Of a stretch of DNA of 64,000 nucleotides, positions 21,641 to 33,478 are shown in pieces (position 1 is the first letter of the stretch; the number at the start of each line of letters is the position of its first letter). The stretch is from Asterella californica (Eukaryota; Streptophyta; Marchantiopsida; Marchantiales; Aytoniaceae), in NCBI GenBank assembly GCA_036924285.1, contig JAYKYS010000005.1, forward strand, positions 5,456,001 to 5,520,000. The letters run 5' to 3'. The notes beneath the pieces are model-generated. The model was not told the DNA's origin. It ran no database searches and was given only the letters and a program-made list of their open reading frames with translations. The translations under genes and the position numbers were made by a program.

Positions 21641-21981
21641 GAAGCTCTTCTTCCCTTCATGTCTTCTATGGTCCAAGCGAAGACATCCTGGAACTCCGTC
21701 AAAAGTTCTCAGAAGTCTTTCAACTGCTGGCCCTCGATCACCTTGGAAAGCTTCAGCTTCTTCCCAGGAGCAACCTCCATTTCTTGAAGATCATCCGGGT
21801 TTACCATTCCTTCAGTGTGACTGTACTCAGTGGCACCAAAGTATTCCGGTTTGGGAGCTTCTTCTGGTTCAGATTCGTCTTCTGGAAGACCAACTGTCGG
21901 ATCTTCTGAAGGGAAGACGATATTTTCGTTTTCTGGAAGACCAATTGTCGGATCTTCCAAAGGAAAGACGGTACTTTCGGG
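21641..21981 (-). other. Inverted segment inside G1 pol
   Basis: The block between the protease and RT parts reads backwards relative to the element: its minus strand encodes the expected linker (SEPEEAPKPEYFGATE, VAPGKKLKLSKVIEGQQ). Normal orientation returns at GGAGAGCATCGC. The left edge carries an inverted duplication of GAAGAAGAGCTTC. Near the right edge a roughly 50-bp stretch containing GGTCTTCC-type sequence is tandemly duplicated. The inversion destroys the polyprotein frame. Confidence 0.85.
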
Positions 21982-23505
21982 AGAGCATCGCATTGACTTG
22001 CTGGAAGGCGTTGTTCCTGCACGACAGAGGCAGTATCGGCTCAACCCCAAGTACTCGCTTCTGGTGAAGGACCAGATCGACCAATACTTGAAGGCGGGAG
22101 TCATCTTCCCAGTACTCAGTAGTGAGTGGGTAGCTCCTATTGTTATCGTATCCAAGAAGCAGACAGGGAAGATCCGAGTGTGTCAGGACTTCCGGAAGCT
22201 GAACTTGGCCACGAAAAAGGATCATCATCCTTTACCATTCACTGATTTCTGTGTTAGATCATGTAGCAGAACATGAGTTCTACAGCTTCCTGGATGGGTA
22301 TTCTGGGTACAACCAAGTTTCAATCAGAGAAGAAGACAAGTCGAAAACCACTTTCACTACTGATTGGTGCACGTATGCGTACAATCAAATGTCATTTGGT
22401 TTATGCAACGTGCCCGTCACATTCCTTGAAGATTGATGATTACAATCTTCAAGGAGTATCTTCGCACTTTCATGAAGATCTTCTTGGATGATTTATGTGT
22501 GTTTGGATCGAAAGAAGACCACCTGATATTTCTAAGGAAGTGTTTTTTGAAGTGTAGAGAACATCGTTTGGCTCTTCATCCTGAGAAGTGCTTCTTTGGT
22601 ATGTCAAAGGGAATTTTGCTAGGGCATAGGATTTCTGGAAGAGGTATAGAAGTCGATTGTGCTAAGGTAGAGGTCATCATGAAACTTCACCCACCTGCTA
22701 ACCTGACTCAGTTGAGAAGCTTCCTGGGCAACGTAGGATACTACAGGAGGTTTATTGACAAGTACGCAGAGATAGCAGGAAGACTTACCAAGTTGCTGAA
22801 GAAGGACGAACCTTACATTTGGTCTTTTGAGCAGCAGGAAGCATTCGAAGAAATGAAGAGGCTTCAGTCGGAATCTCCTGTCCTAAGGCCACCTGATTGG
22901 GAGAGAGTCTTCCATATTTATGTGGATGTTTTTGCTTTCGCTTACGAGAAGACAACTCAGTGATGCAGAGAAGAAGTACTCTACAACTGAAAGGGAGTGT
23001 CTTGGCATGATTTACTCCGTAGGAAGTTTAGGCACTATCTTCTAACCAACCCGTTTGTCTTCTATGTGGATCATTTTTCTTTGAAACATCTTGTGAAGAA
23101 AGCAGATTTATCTGGTAGGATAGCTAGGTGGATTCTTCTACTCCAGGAATTTACTTACACAGTTGAGTACAGGCCTGGAAGACAGCATGTTAATGCTGAG
23201 TACCTATCTAGATTGGAGACGGAACGACGAGAAGATGAAGTGGAAGACGAGTTCCCTGACGAGAAGCTTTTTTCAGTTTTCGCAGAGACACTTTCATCTG
23301 AGGGGGGGCGTACCGCCGGCTTCCCAGAAAACGAGACTAGATCTTTTGATCCAGTCTTTGCGACTTCCGCAGAAGAGTCGATCTTCAAGGACTTGAGGAA
23401 GTTCTTGGAAGACCAACAGTATCCCGAGGGATTGGATGCAGAGCAGAAGGCTGTCTTCTTACACAAGGCAGGTCCTGTACGTCATCTTCCAGGGTATCCT
23501 GTTTA
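21982..23505 (+). pseudogene. G1 polyprotein: RT and RNase H region
   Basis: RT motifs occur in order but in three frames: EWVAPIVIVSKKQTGK, RVCQDFRKLN, then a frameshift near 22246 (two extra bases), YSFLDGYSGYNQV, FGLCNVPVTF, another shift near 22430, and FLDD in KIFLDDLCVFG. LRSFLGNVGYYRRF follows. In RNase H a deletion of about 60 bp near 22950 removes the block present in G3 between FAF and the AEKKYST segment. The tail VEYRPGRQHVNAEYLSR is still present near 23160-23210. The copy is clearly dead. Confidence 0.85.
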
Positions 23506-24615
23506 GGAAAGGACATGACGAGAAGCTAAGGAGATGCCTTGAGCCTTCAGAGATTAAGTCAGTGATCACGGGTCTTCACTACGAAGATGCTGAGGGTCAC
23601 TACGGACTGAAGATTACAGTGAAGAAGATGTTGGACGCCGGTTACTGATGGCCGATCATATACAGAGACACTTTTCAGGAGATCAGGAAATGTGATGCGT
23701 GCCTGAGGGTGGGAAGACCAACAACTACTACTAGGTGGCCTCTTACTCCCATTCTTCCGCTTGCTCCTTTTGAAAAGTGGAGAATCGACTTTGTTGGGCC
23801 TATCGTCTCGGTGGCTAGAAGAACACGAGCACGGTATATTTTGATAGCTATCGATTATGCTACCAAGACGGTGGAAGGCGAAGCCACAAGGAAGAACGAC
23901 GCCGCAGTGGTAGCCAGGTTCCTCTGACACAACATTATCACTCGATACGAATGTCCGCTGGAATTGGTTTCAGGTAAGGGTACTCATTTCTTAAATGAGA
24001 CTATTTCTCTCCTGACCCAATACTTCAGGATAAAGCATCGGAAGACAATCCCGTACAACCCGAAAGCTAACGGACTGACAGAGAAGTCGAATGATCTTCT
24101 ATGTAACTGTTAACCATGCGTATGATTGGGACACGAAATTGCCATCTGTGTTATGGACTTTCAGGATTTCACCCAAAGTCACAACCCAGAAGACACCCTT
24201 CTACCTAACTTATGGCATGACACCTATTGTGCCCATCAAGTTAGAGGTCCCTACTTACAGGTTAGCCGTAACCGAACGCATGGAAGAAGAAGAAAGCCAG
24301 GAGCAGCGTCTTCTGAACTTTGTAGAGTTCGAAGAAGACAGGAATCCAGCTTTGGAGAAGACGTACGAAGTACAAGCGCAACGCAAGGTAAACTATGATG
24401 GCAAGCTGAAGAAGGTGACCGTCGTAGATGGGGACTTGGTTCTTCTCTACGACAATCGACATCTTAAGTTCCTTGGAAAACTTCATCTTCGCTGGATGGG
24501 TCCTTACCGCGTCTTGGAGGTCTTCACCAATGGTTCCTTGCAGTTGGAAGAGTTGGACGATACGTTGATGACCACTCGTATAAATGGATGGCGTGTCAAG
24601 AAGTACTGGACGTGA
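23506..24615 (+). pseudogene. G1 polyprotein: integrase region
   Basis: The zinc part has LHYEDAEGHYG and CDACLRVG; the core has WRIDFVGP and AIDYATK. The second catalytic Asp is lost (LVSGKGTHF where SD is expected). Stops or shifts occur at 23646, at 23925 (TGA where Trp is expected) and near 24085. The final 174 codons (24091-24615) are open and carry the integrase C-terminus with LHLRWMGPYRVLEVF and the end NGWRVKKYW, like the Athila/Tat group and with no chromodomain. The polypurine-like GAGGGTGGGCGTA at 24660-24672 follows just before the 3' LTR. Confidence 0.85.
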
Positions 24616-24672
24616 ACATAAGTGCTAAAGTGCTGATGTTTGTGGGGACGCAAACATGTGAGGGTGGGCGTA

Positions 24673-25967
24673 TGTGGTGCCTACAATTTACAGGATTCAC
24701 GAATTTTTGAAATTTTTAAGATTAATAACTTGTTTGTATAACTGAAGAAGCGTTGTTACTTAAGATTACGGCTTCCTTAGAAGGAAGATGATCTTACGAT
24801 CTTTTTGTAATAAGAAGCTGACTTCTTCCGAAGACGACCGTCTTCCGGGAAGCGTCTTCTCGGTTGTGTCTTCGGAAGACGGAAGACGGCGGAAGACGGA
24901 AGACACGTATCTTCCGGAAGACGGCAACCGCGGAAGCTTCACCATGTAAGAAGTAGGTGCATCTATCAGGTAGCACCGAATAGGTTAGGTAGGTCGGGAG
25001 GGTCGAAACACCTAAACTGCGGGGAAGATGCGCAGAAAGCGCATTAGCATTAGGACTTCTCGCAGCAAGAACGCTTCTTGGTTAGAAGATCGATTCAAGA
25101 GTGATTGATTTGAGTGAGGAAGGCAGCGAGATGAAATTGAGTGAGGTCAGGATCGATTCGAAGCTAGAAGGAAGGCGAGGTCAAATTACTAAGAGCAGAA
25201 GCGTATCAAGCTGAAGGAGTCTTCTATGAGCTCTCAAAAGCAGACATTGGAGGACGGCTGAGTGGAATCAAAGGTGGAAGTCTTGATCGATTGCGGTATA
25301 GTAAGAAGCTGACAGCGGAAGCAGCTCGGTGGGGTCGCATTGGAGCTAGGACTAGAGCCGGAAGCGCGCGGAAGAAGAAGACAACTCGGGAAGCAGGCAG
25401 AAGATCGTTTGAGGTTCTTCCCATGTTCTTTTCCCTTCTCACCGCTTCTCGTCTTTTGTTTGATATCCCCCGCGCTTCCCCGGTTGTTTGCATGTAACCC
25501 GATCGATCAATTCCCTCCCCACGTTTTTCCTTTTGTGACATTGGATGCGGAATCGCTGCCCAATTTCTGTCAGACATCTTCTTGTTTCTTCCTGAGTTCA
25601 ATTCGAGCTTCCTTACCCATCGCCCTCAAATTGGAGATCCCAGCTATCAATTTCCCTACCCTATCATCCCTCTACTCCCGGTCTTGAACAGAAGACGCTT
25701 CAGAAGATCTGAACATCTTCGGAAGACGTTTCTGAAACCTGGCTGTCTTCAGAAGACGCTTCGGAAGCCTGATTGTCTTCGGAAGACGACTGTATACAAT
25801 TCGTATCAAGAGTGGATTTGCTTTGCTTTTGTATTAAGAGAGGCTTGGTACGAATCCTGAGAGACTTAGTGAGTTGTTTGTTATTTCGAGAAGTTGGAAG
25901 CTGGGAACTAGGCCTGTGCCTCCCGGTCTTCCAAGCTTCTCAAATCCACATCTTCCTAGAAAGACTA
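24673..25967 (+). repeat. 3' LTR of G1, left arm
   Basis: It begins TGTGGTGCC and matches the first ~1.3 kb of the G3 LTRs. The stretch 24825-24925 is a dense cluster of GTCTTC and GAAGAC, many pairs facing each other as in GTCTTCNGAAGAC. The arm ends at GACTA (25963-25967), where a minus-strand LTR of the same family begins with TGTAGTG. No gene is seen. Confidence 0.85.
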
Positions 25968-27478
25968 TGTAGTGTCGCAGGATTACTCCTTTTGCCCATT
26001 TAGCATACAAGATATCGTTCCCACATAAGATTTGCACAAGTAACGCTGCTCTAAGTTCTAAGATCTGTTCAAACACACAAACACACGAGTTTTGTCTAGG
26101 AATCCCGTCTTCTCACAAAACCACGCGTCTTCTAGATACGCCAAAATATACTCTGGATCTAAATAAACAACTACTAACTAAAATATCACACAACTATTCA
26201 TAAAGAAGCTCGGGAAGACGATCTTCCTGCTTCCAAGTCACTTCTTCCGGTCTTCTCGATATCGTCTTCCCGAAGCGATTCTCGTCTTCTGGAGATTCAG
26301 CTCGTCTTCTCACACCTCTAGAAGATTGTCCTGCTCCACAGAAGTCGACTAGCAACGGTCGTTACACCTTACTCTTCCACTCACATTACAACGGGTTAGA
26401 TTAATCACAGGGTGTATGCCCCCTGTAGCCTTCCCAGGCTTCTGTCTACGGAAATGATCTTCTTGCAGCACTACAACGACATTCACCTTCACGGAAGCTC
26501 AATAGAATCCCCGGAAGATCACTAGAAGAAGGTAAGAAGATGGGGAAGATGAGAGAAGATGGGGAAGAAGATAAAGTCAAAACAAGAGAAAACAAGATGA
26601 AAAGGAGAAATTAAGATTCCGACATGCTTCTAGTCAGGATCCTGACTAACAAGCCATCCTTGCTTGTAATAGTTTGGGGAGGAAGACAACAAACATGCGT
26701 ACAGTTGCACCGTCTTCTACTCGAGGATGTCGTCTTCTGTTGCGAGAAGAAGGCTTCTTTCTTCTTCTCTTCGCTGCTCCGGCTACTCTGTCTTCTGGGA
26801 TCTCTTACCCATAAGACCGTCCGTACGTAGATCCCAAGTGCTCTACTGAACGAGCCAAGCTACACTTCCACAACTGCTGACAGTCACCGCCACTCAAGAA
26901 GAACACTTCCCATGCATAATTGGGAGCGAATTCAAGGAACCCACCATCCAGAAGACACGGATTAAGCTTCTGCACTCAAATCAACAATCTATTCCCCGAG
27001 AAGAAGTCACATTGGCATTGGGAAGCTCACTCCCTCTACTTCCTGCGTCTACTCCTCGACACACCAGTCTAGTCAACAAGACTGCACGAGGATGTTGTTC
27101 CCTGCTCCTAAACTGTCCACTATCTCTATCTACATCTTCGAACCACTGCTGGTACGAGCATGCAGACCCCTCCTGTGTATTCCAAGACTATTCGTATGTT
27201 TCCAACGACGGGTGTAGTGTGCCAAGAACTATCTGTCATGTGTCTCTAAGGTGTCTAGTCTGCCTGCACCATAGAATCGATATGGGTGTGCAGCAGCTAG
27301 CTCATTCCTACGCTGCAATCCTACTTATGTCGCTGCCGTGAGAATCAAAGGAGGCGACCACCAGGGAGAGAGAGGCGCTGACAGGAGGCTGCCAGCCCAC
27401 ATGCAAGCGGTTCCCCCTCCTAATTAGCCATCCACCTTGTTTCTCCTACGCTACCTATGCTGCCACATGGTGTCCTAA
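25968..27478 (-). mobile_element. G2: minus-strand G-family LTR, left part
   Basis: It starts with TGTAGTGTCGCAGG, the exact outer end of the family's LTR in minus orientation, directly after GACTA of the G1 LTR. It is cut at 27478 by G3 and continues at 46046. It has diverged from the G3 LTRs more than they have from each other. No gene lies in this part. Confidence 0.85.
27474..27478. repeat. Target-site duplication of G3, left copy
   Basis: CCTAA stands directly before the G3 LTR (TGTAGTG at 27479) and directly after its other end (46046-46050). Joining the flanks recreates the uninterrupted G-family LTR sequence. Confidence 0.95.
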
Positions 27479-30400
27479 TGTAGTGACGAAAGATTTCTCC
27501 TTTTGCCCATTTAGTATACAAGATATCGTTCCCACAGAGGATTTACACAAGTAACGCTGCTCTAAGTTCTAAGATCTGTTCAAACACACAAACACACGGG
27601 TTTTGCAGAAATCCCGTCTTCTCACAAAACCACACAAAACAACACGTCTTCCAGACACGCCAAATGGTGCTCTGGGCCCAAACAAACAACTACCAATTAC
27701 AATACCACACAACTATTCACAGAGAAGCTCGGGAAGACGATCTTCCTGCTTCCAGATTGCTTCTTCCGGTCTTCTCGATACCGTCTTCCCGAAGCGATTC
27801 TCGTCTTCTGGGGGTTCAACTCGGCTTCTCACACCTCCAGAAGGCTGTCCTGCTTCGTAGAAGTCGACTAGCAACGGTCGTTACACCTTATTCTCAAACT
27901 CACATTCCAACGGGTTAGATCAATCACAGGGTGTATGCCCCCTGTAGCCTTCCCAGGCTTCTGCCTACGGAAGTTGTCTTCCTGTAGCACTACAACGACA
28001 TTCATCTCCACGGAAGCTCAATAGAAGTATCGGAAACTCACTAGAAGAAGGTAAGAGGATGGGGAAGATGGGAGAAGATGGGGGAAGATGAGAAAAGCCA
28101 AACAAGAGAAAACAAGAGGAAAAGAGTAAATTAAGATTCCGACAGGCTTCTAGTCCGGATCCTGACTAACAAGCCATCCCTGCTTGTAATAGTTTGAGGA
28201 GGAAGACAACAAACGTGAGTACTGTTGCACCGTCTTCTACTCGAGGATGTCGTCTTCTGTTGCGGGAAGAAGGCTTCTTTCTTCTTCACTTTGCTGCTCT
28301 GACTGCTCTTTCTTCTGGGATCCCTTACCCAGAAGACCGTTCGTACGTAGACCCAAGTGCTCTACTGAACGAGTCAAGCTACACTTCCACAACTGCTGAC
28401 AGTCACCGCCACTCAAGAAGAACACTTCCCATGCACAATTGGGAGCGAATTCAATGAACCCACCATCCAGAAGACATGGACAAAGCTTCTGCACTCAAAT
28501 CCACAATGGCACTTGTGGAAGTCACAATGGCATTGGGAAGCTCACTCCCTCTACTTCTTGCGTCTACTCCTCGACACACCAGCCTAGCTAACAGGACTGC
28601 ACGAGGATGCCGTTCCCTGTTCCTAGACTGTCCACTACTTCTATCTACATCTTCGACCCACTGCTGGTGCGAGTATGCAGACCCCTCCTGTATATTCCAA
28701 GACTATTCGTATGTTTCCAACGACGGGTGTAGTGCGCTAAGACTGTCTCTGCTCTAATGTGTCTCGCCTGTCTGCCTGTAGAATCGGTGTGTATGTTCAG
28801 TTACTACAGAATTCTACAGAACTGGCAGAACTGACAGAACTGGCAGAGCTGGCAGAGCCCTTTCTCCTACGCTACTATCCTACTTATGTTGCTGCCATGA
28901 GAACCAGGGGAGGCGACCACCAGGGAGAGAGAGGCGCTGACAGGAGGTTGTCACCTCACATGCAAGCGGTTCCCCTGCCCGAATTGGTCATCCACCTTGC
29001 CCTTCCTACGCTACCTATGCTGCCACATGGTGTCCTAACTAATATTACATGGGAAAACTGCCATCCTTAAGATAGCATGTTCGATTCTACTATATTTGGA
29101 AATGGAGTTACTAACTACTTAGATTGCATGGAGGCAATCTCTACCTGATCTGCTCCTATCGGAGCTCCTAATGCGGCTTCTGATAAGCTAGAAAGCCCTG
29201 CAGTTACCTCGGGTGTCACTGAGGTGGCTTCCTCTTCTTCGTCTCTTGCTGGCTCTGCTGTCGCTGCTGATGCGTCTTCCTCGGCTTCTGCTTCTGCTTC
29301 GGAAGACAGAAGCGTCTTCTGGGAAGCGGAGTCGACCGGTGCTTCTTCCGTCTTCTGAGGCACGGGTGCGGGACTAGGGACCATGGGGACCTCATGGGGA
29401 TCCGAGGAAGTCGCTTCCTCCACGCGGAATACCTGGGAAGACGGCTCGTCTTCCTGTCTTCTAGAAGACATCTTGTCTTCCGGGGCGTCTTCTGGAGTCT
29501 TCTCGTCGATCTAGCTGTCACCACCAAGTGCACAGCTAGATCGAACTCCTCCTTCTCCATTCCGGATCCAGTCGATGGTGCTGGAGCGTGGGAAGATGCG
29601 GTTGCAGGTGTCGAAAGCGAGGGAAGACCATAAAGTGTCTTCACTCCTTCTATCTGTCTATCCAAGTACCTGAACATACTCTCCCGGCATTCCACCAACA
29701 TCGCTCTGGACTCGCTGTCCCATCCTCTAGCTAAGGTAAGTAACTTCCTACCCGCGGTGTAGTTGAACTTCTTCCGAAACGCTTCCACCGACTGTGCCAA
29801 CATCTTCTGCGCACGGGCCTCTGCTGCTTCCCTCTGCGTCTTCTCAGCTGCAGCTCGCGCTTCCGCGGCTTCTCGCTGCGTCTTCCATATGGTCTGCTCT
29901 TCTGCGAGGGCGGTGATCTTCTCCCGCACTCGAGCGACTTCCTGATTGCGCTGCTGTACCCGCGCCTGCAACTCCTGGTTGCTCTTCCGAAGCTGTACTA
30001 GCTCCTTGGCAGAAGCGGCTGCTTCCGTCTTGTACCTGGCTGCAAGCTTCTCCGTAGTGCGGAGGCTAGCTTCCAGCGACTCCGTCTTCTTCTGGTCCTC
30101 CCCCTGTCGCAGCAAGGTGCGCAGGCCGAATCCAAGTTGTAAGGGCTTCTCCTGTGCCCTCGATCTCTTCTCCAGCAACTCCATAGCTGGCTGGATCTCC
30201 TTCTGGAAGTAGGCACTGAACTCCTCCAGTCGTCTTCCTGCGGAAGACAAGTTCATCTCCACCACTCGCTCCATGGTGTCGACTTCGTCTTCCAGAGACA
30301 AGGAAGCCTCTTCCACTACTACGGCCTTCATCTTTTGCGCACGAGAAGAAGCTACTCTTCTCATCTTCCGGGGTGGAAGACTCCTCATGGCAGGAGCGGC

Positions 30401-33400
30401 TCTCTTCTTTGCGCTTCCTCGCATCGCAGCAGGAGCGCTCATCCATCCTTCGTCTTCTGGAGTCTTCGGAAGATCCCCAGGCGTTGCAGAAGCAGTCTTC
30501 TGCTCCGATCGGGTACTCAGCAGGTCTTCTTCCGAGTCAGACTCCGATCCTGAGTGAATGAGAGAGCTGGGTGTCCTCGGTACACTTCTAGGACCCATCT
30601 TCCTCAGTGGCGTGGCGTCTTTCGACCCACTAGACTCATCTTCCCTCACCAGAAGCGTCTTCTGGTGAGAGCCGGGCCTCAGCTGAGGCATCAGAGTGGG
30701 AGGGGGTGTTGCTGCTGCCTCTCGGTCATCGTCTTCTGAGGTCTCCTCCTTCACCTCCTGTCGCTCCGTTGACCCATACACTGCCAGCTGATCTTCCCTA
30801 AGATCCCCCATGGCTACATACAAGTAGCAGAGGAAGGGCGTCAGGTGTCCTCTCGCCGGGGTATCCAAGTATGCGAGCTCCGTCTCTACATAGTTGTGGA
30901 TGTACGCGCCCCAGTAGATGGGCACTCTGTCATCCCACACTGATTCCAGGAACTCCACGTCCTGATCTCCTAAGTACCTTGTCTTCTGCGCTTTCCCCTT
31001 GGGAAAGAGATGCAGAAATAACTTCGCCAGGAGGCGCTTCTTCGACTCCCGGTAAGATTCTATCTTCCAACCGTTCCTCCCCTGCTTGTCTTCCACGAAA
31101 AAGCAGGTGGTGCTCCCAGGTACATGCCATGAACTCACAATCCTAGGCAAGATCTTCTTCTTGTATCAATATCCTCGGTTCTCGGACTCAGGTCTGTGAA
31201 ACGCCTTACGCCATCAGTCTTCAGTCCAGGAAGACGGTCTTCCCCGAGCTACCCCTGCCTTCGCAGGTACACGGATACGCGGTGGTAACGCTGCCCACAC
31301 TTCCTCCAGAAGCCCTTGATCTGCGAGGTTCCAATCCCACAGGAAGAAGTCGAGACCCAACTCCTTGAGGAAAGGAGTGGTCTCGGCCAATTCTGCCGCT
31401 GGTAACACCAAGCCCCGCGGATGCATCGACATACCTGGAAGATCTGTTGCACTAAACCACAAGCACCTACTATGAGCTGAAGGCTCAGTCCTTCCCGAAT
31501 GCCCACAGTCTAGCTTCTACTTCTCAGAAGACGAAACTAGTCTTCCAGAAGACAGCTACTCCGTCTTCCGGGATTCTAACAGTACTTCCTAGATAGCTCT
31601 CGTCTTCCGAGCTATATCTAAACAATCCTATCTAAGCAAGGCCTCGCATGGATTACCAAGAAGACAACCCACCTTGCATTACATCCTACTTCCTATCAGA
31701 AGATACAAGATATGCGAGAAGTAGAGTATAAGAAAGGTTCAGAAGATGGTTACGGGCTCCTGCGGTGACAGTGGCCTCTGGGAAGACACTCGGGACAGCT
31801 TCCGATTCAATGTCTTTCTCGGAAGACCTCCCGAAGTCGGGCTTCCCTTCACTGGTCTCACCTGTCTTCGTCTTCCTACGCGCAATCTATCCTCACAACA
31901 GACTCAAGACAACTGCACTCTGTTCTTCTGACTTCTCACCTCTCATACGCACTCAGAAGAAGCTTGCTGCATGATGGGAAGACATGACCCTCGACCATTC
32001 CCTCCAGATTCTGCCAGTAAGACTTCTCACAACTCTCTTCTAAGTTCGGGAAGAAGAAGGAACGGCTGCTATGGATCGGACAGAAGAGACCCGAATGGAC
32101 CTTCGCGTCTTCTCGCTCATTTTGCCAGCCTTCCAGTCTTCTAGTCTCTCTCGGAAGATGGGGAGTTGAGAAGCTTGGAAGACCGGGAGGCAAAGGCCTA
32201 GTTCCCGACTTCCAACTTCTCGAAATAACAAAACAACTCACCACACCTCTCAGGATTCGTACCAAGTCTCTCTAAACACAAAAGCAAAGCAAATCCACTC
32301 TTGATACGAATTGTGTTCAGTCGACTTCCGGAGACAGTCAAGTTTAAGAAGCGTATTCCGAAGATGTTCCCATCTTCCAAATCGTCTTCTGTTCCAAGTT
32401 TCGGGGGTAGAGAGGTAGTAGGGTAGGGAAATTGATAGTTGGGGTCTCCAATTTGAAGACTAGGAGTAGGGAAGCTCGAATTGAGCTCGGGAAGAAGCAA
32501 GGAGATGTCTTGACAGAAATTGGGCAGCGCTTCCGCACCCAATATCTCAAATAGAAAGAATGGAGGGTGGGGGTGATCGATCAGGCTGCCTGCACACAAT
32601 CAAGGAAGCGCGGGAAGTACCAGACAATGGCGAGAAGAGGTGGGAAGGGGAAAGAACAGAGGAAAGAACCTCTACAGTCTTCTTCGGCTCCCCGAGTTGC
32701 CTTCGACCTCCGCGCGCTTCTGGCTCTTGTACTAGCTTCCAATGCGACTCCTCTTGACTGCGCCTACTGTCAATTTCGGTCCACACCTCGATTTCTCCTT
32801 CGCTTCTACTCGCCACTCTCCACTGTCAACTTCTCGGAAGCTCCACAGAAACGCCTTCGCTCTCTCTGCTGGTTGTGCTCTAGCGATTCGATTTCACCCT
32901 TCGCCTAGCTGCCAACTTGTTCTCTCCTACCTCGATGTCTTACTCGATTCCTCTCTCAATGCTAGCTCATGAAGCTCACTCTCTCAATCGATCTTCTCAA
33001 GCGCACTGTGCTGCGAGAAGTTGAATGCGCCTAATGTGCTTCCTCACGCATCTTCCCGGCAGATTAAGAGTTCTCGACCTTGGGTGTCTTCCTGACCTAC
33101 CTACCTATTCGGTGCGCCCCAGTAGGTACACCTACTGTCTTACCCAAAAACTCGTGGTTGGTCCTTCGCGGTCGCTGTCTTCTGGAAGACAGGTGTCTTC
33201 CGCCGTCTTCTCATCTTCCGAAGACGTAACTGAGAAGACGCTCTTCCAAAGACAGTCGTCTTCCGAAGAAGTCAACTTCTTATTACAAACAGCTCTTAAG
33301 ATCATCTTCCTGTTAAGGAAGACGTAACCTTAAGTAACAACGCTTCTTCAGTTATACAAACAAGTTATTATTCTTAAAAATTTCAAAAATTCGTGCATCC

Positions 33401-33420
33401 TGTAATTTGTGGGCACCACA
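27479..33420 (-). repeat. 3' LTR of G3 (5942 bp)
   Basis: Runs TGTAGTGACG... to ...GTGGGCACCACA. It contains the LTR gene at 29115-31462. The rest holds no other convincing gene, only short shadow frames. Differences from the 5' LTR include an expanded 9-bp CAGAACTGG-type run near 28808-28860 and fewer 14-bp GAAGAC units near 32330. The non-coding end near 33170-33275 is again a GTCTTC/GAAGAC cluster. Confidence 0.95.
29115..31462 (-). pseudogene. LTR-encoded coiled-coil protein of G3, 3' LTR copy
   Basis: The function is unknown. The N-terminal ~240 residues look globular (WDWNLADQGLLEEVW, GSTTCFFVEDKQGRNGW, ELAYLDTPARGHLTPFLCYLYVA). A Ser/Asp/Glu/Pro linker follows, then a basic RRVASSRAQK patch and a long coiled coil with the 11-residue unit KTQREAAEARA nearly repeated. 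The main frame is open from 31150 to 29216. Upstream it is interrupted by two TGA codons (31214-31216, 31166-31168) where the other LTR has Trp. A second frame, -1 relative to the first (29471-29115), encodes a Glu/Ala-rich acidic tail ending in GADQVEIASMQSK. The layout recalls the extra proteins of some plant Tat/Ogre elements, but here it lies in the LTR. The first Met is uncertain. Confidence 0.75.
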
Positions 33421-33478
33421 TACGCCCACCCTCAAATGTTTGCGTCCCCGCAAACATCAGTGGTTTCTGCACGTCTGT

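Noticed and set aside
24825..24925. Possible CRISPR-like or satellite array of GTCTTC/GAAGAC
   Set aside because: No regular spacer or period; irregular facing pairs within an LTR of a eukaryotic element.
28194..28457. Plus-strand frames of 85-95 codons in the G-family LTRs (also 40792-41055)
   Set aside because: Antisense to the element, not kept in the G2 and G1 LTRs, Ser/Thr-rich as expected from TCTTC-rich DNA.
29946..30212. Plus-strand frames opposite the LTR coiled coil (also 42530-42796)
   Set aside because: Mirror frames of the real minus-strand gene; composition follows from the opposite-strand codons.
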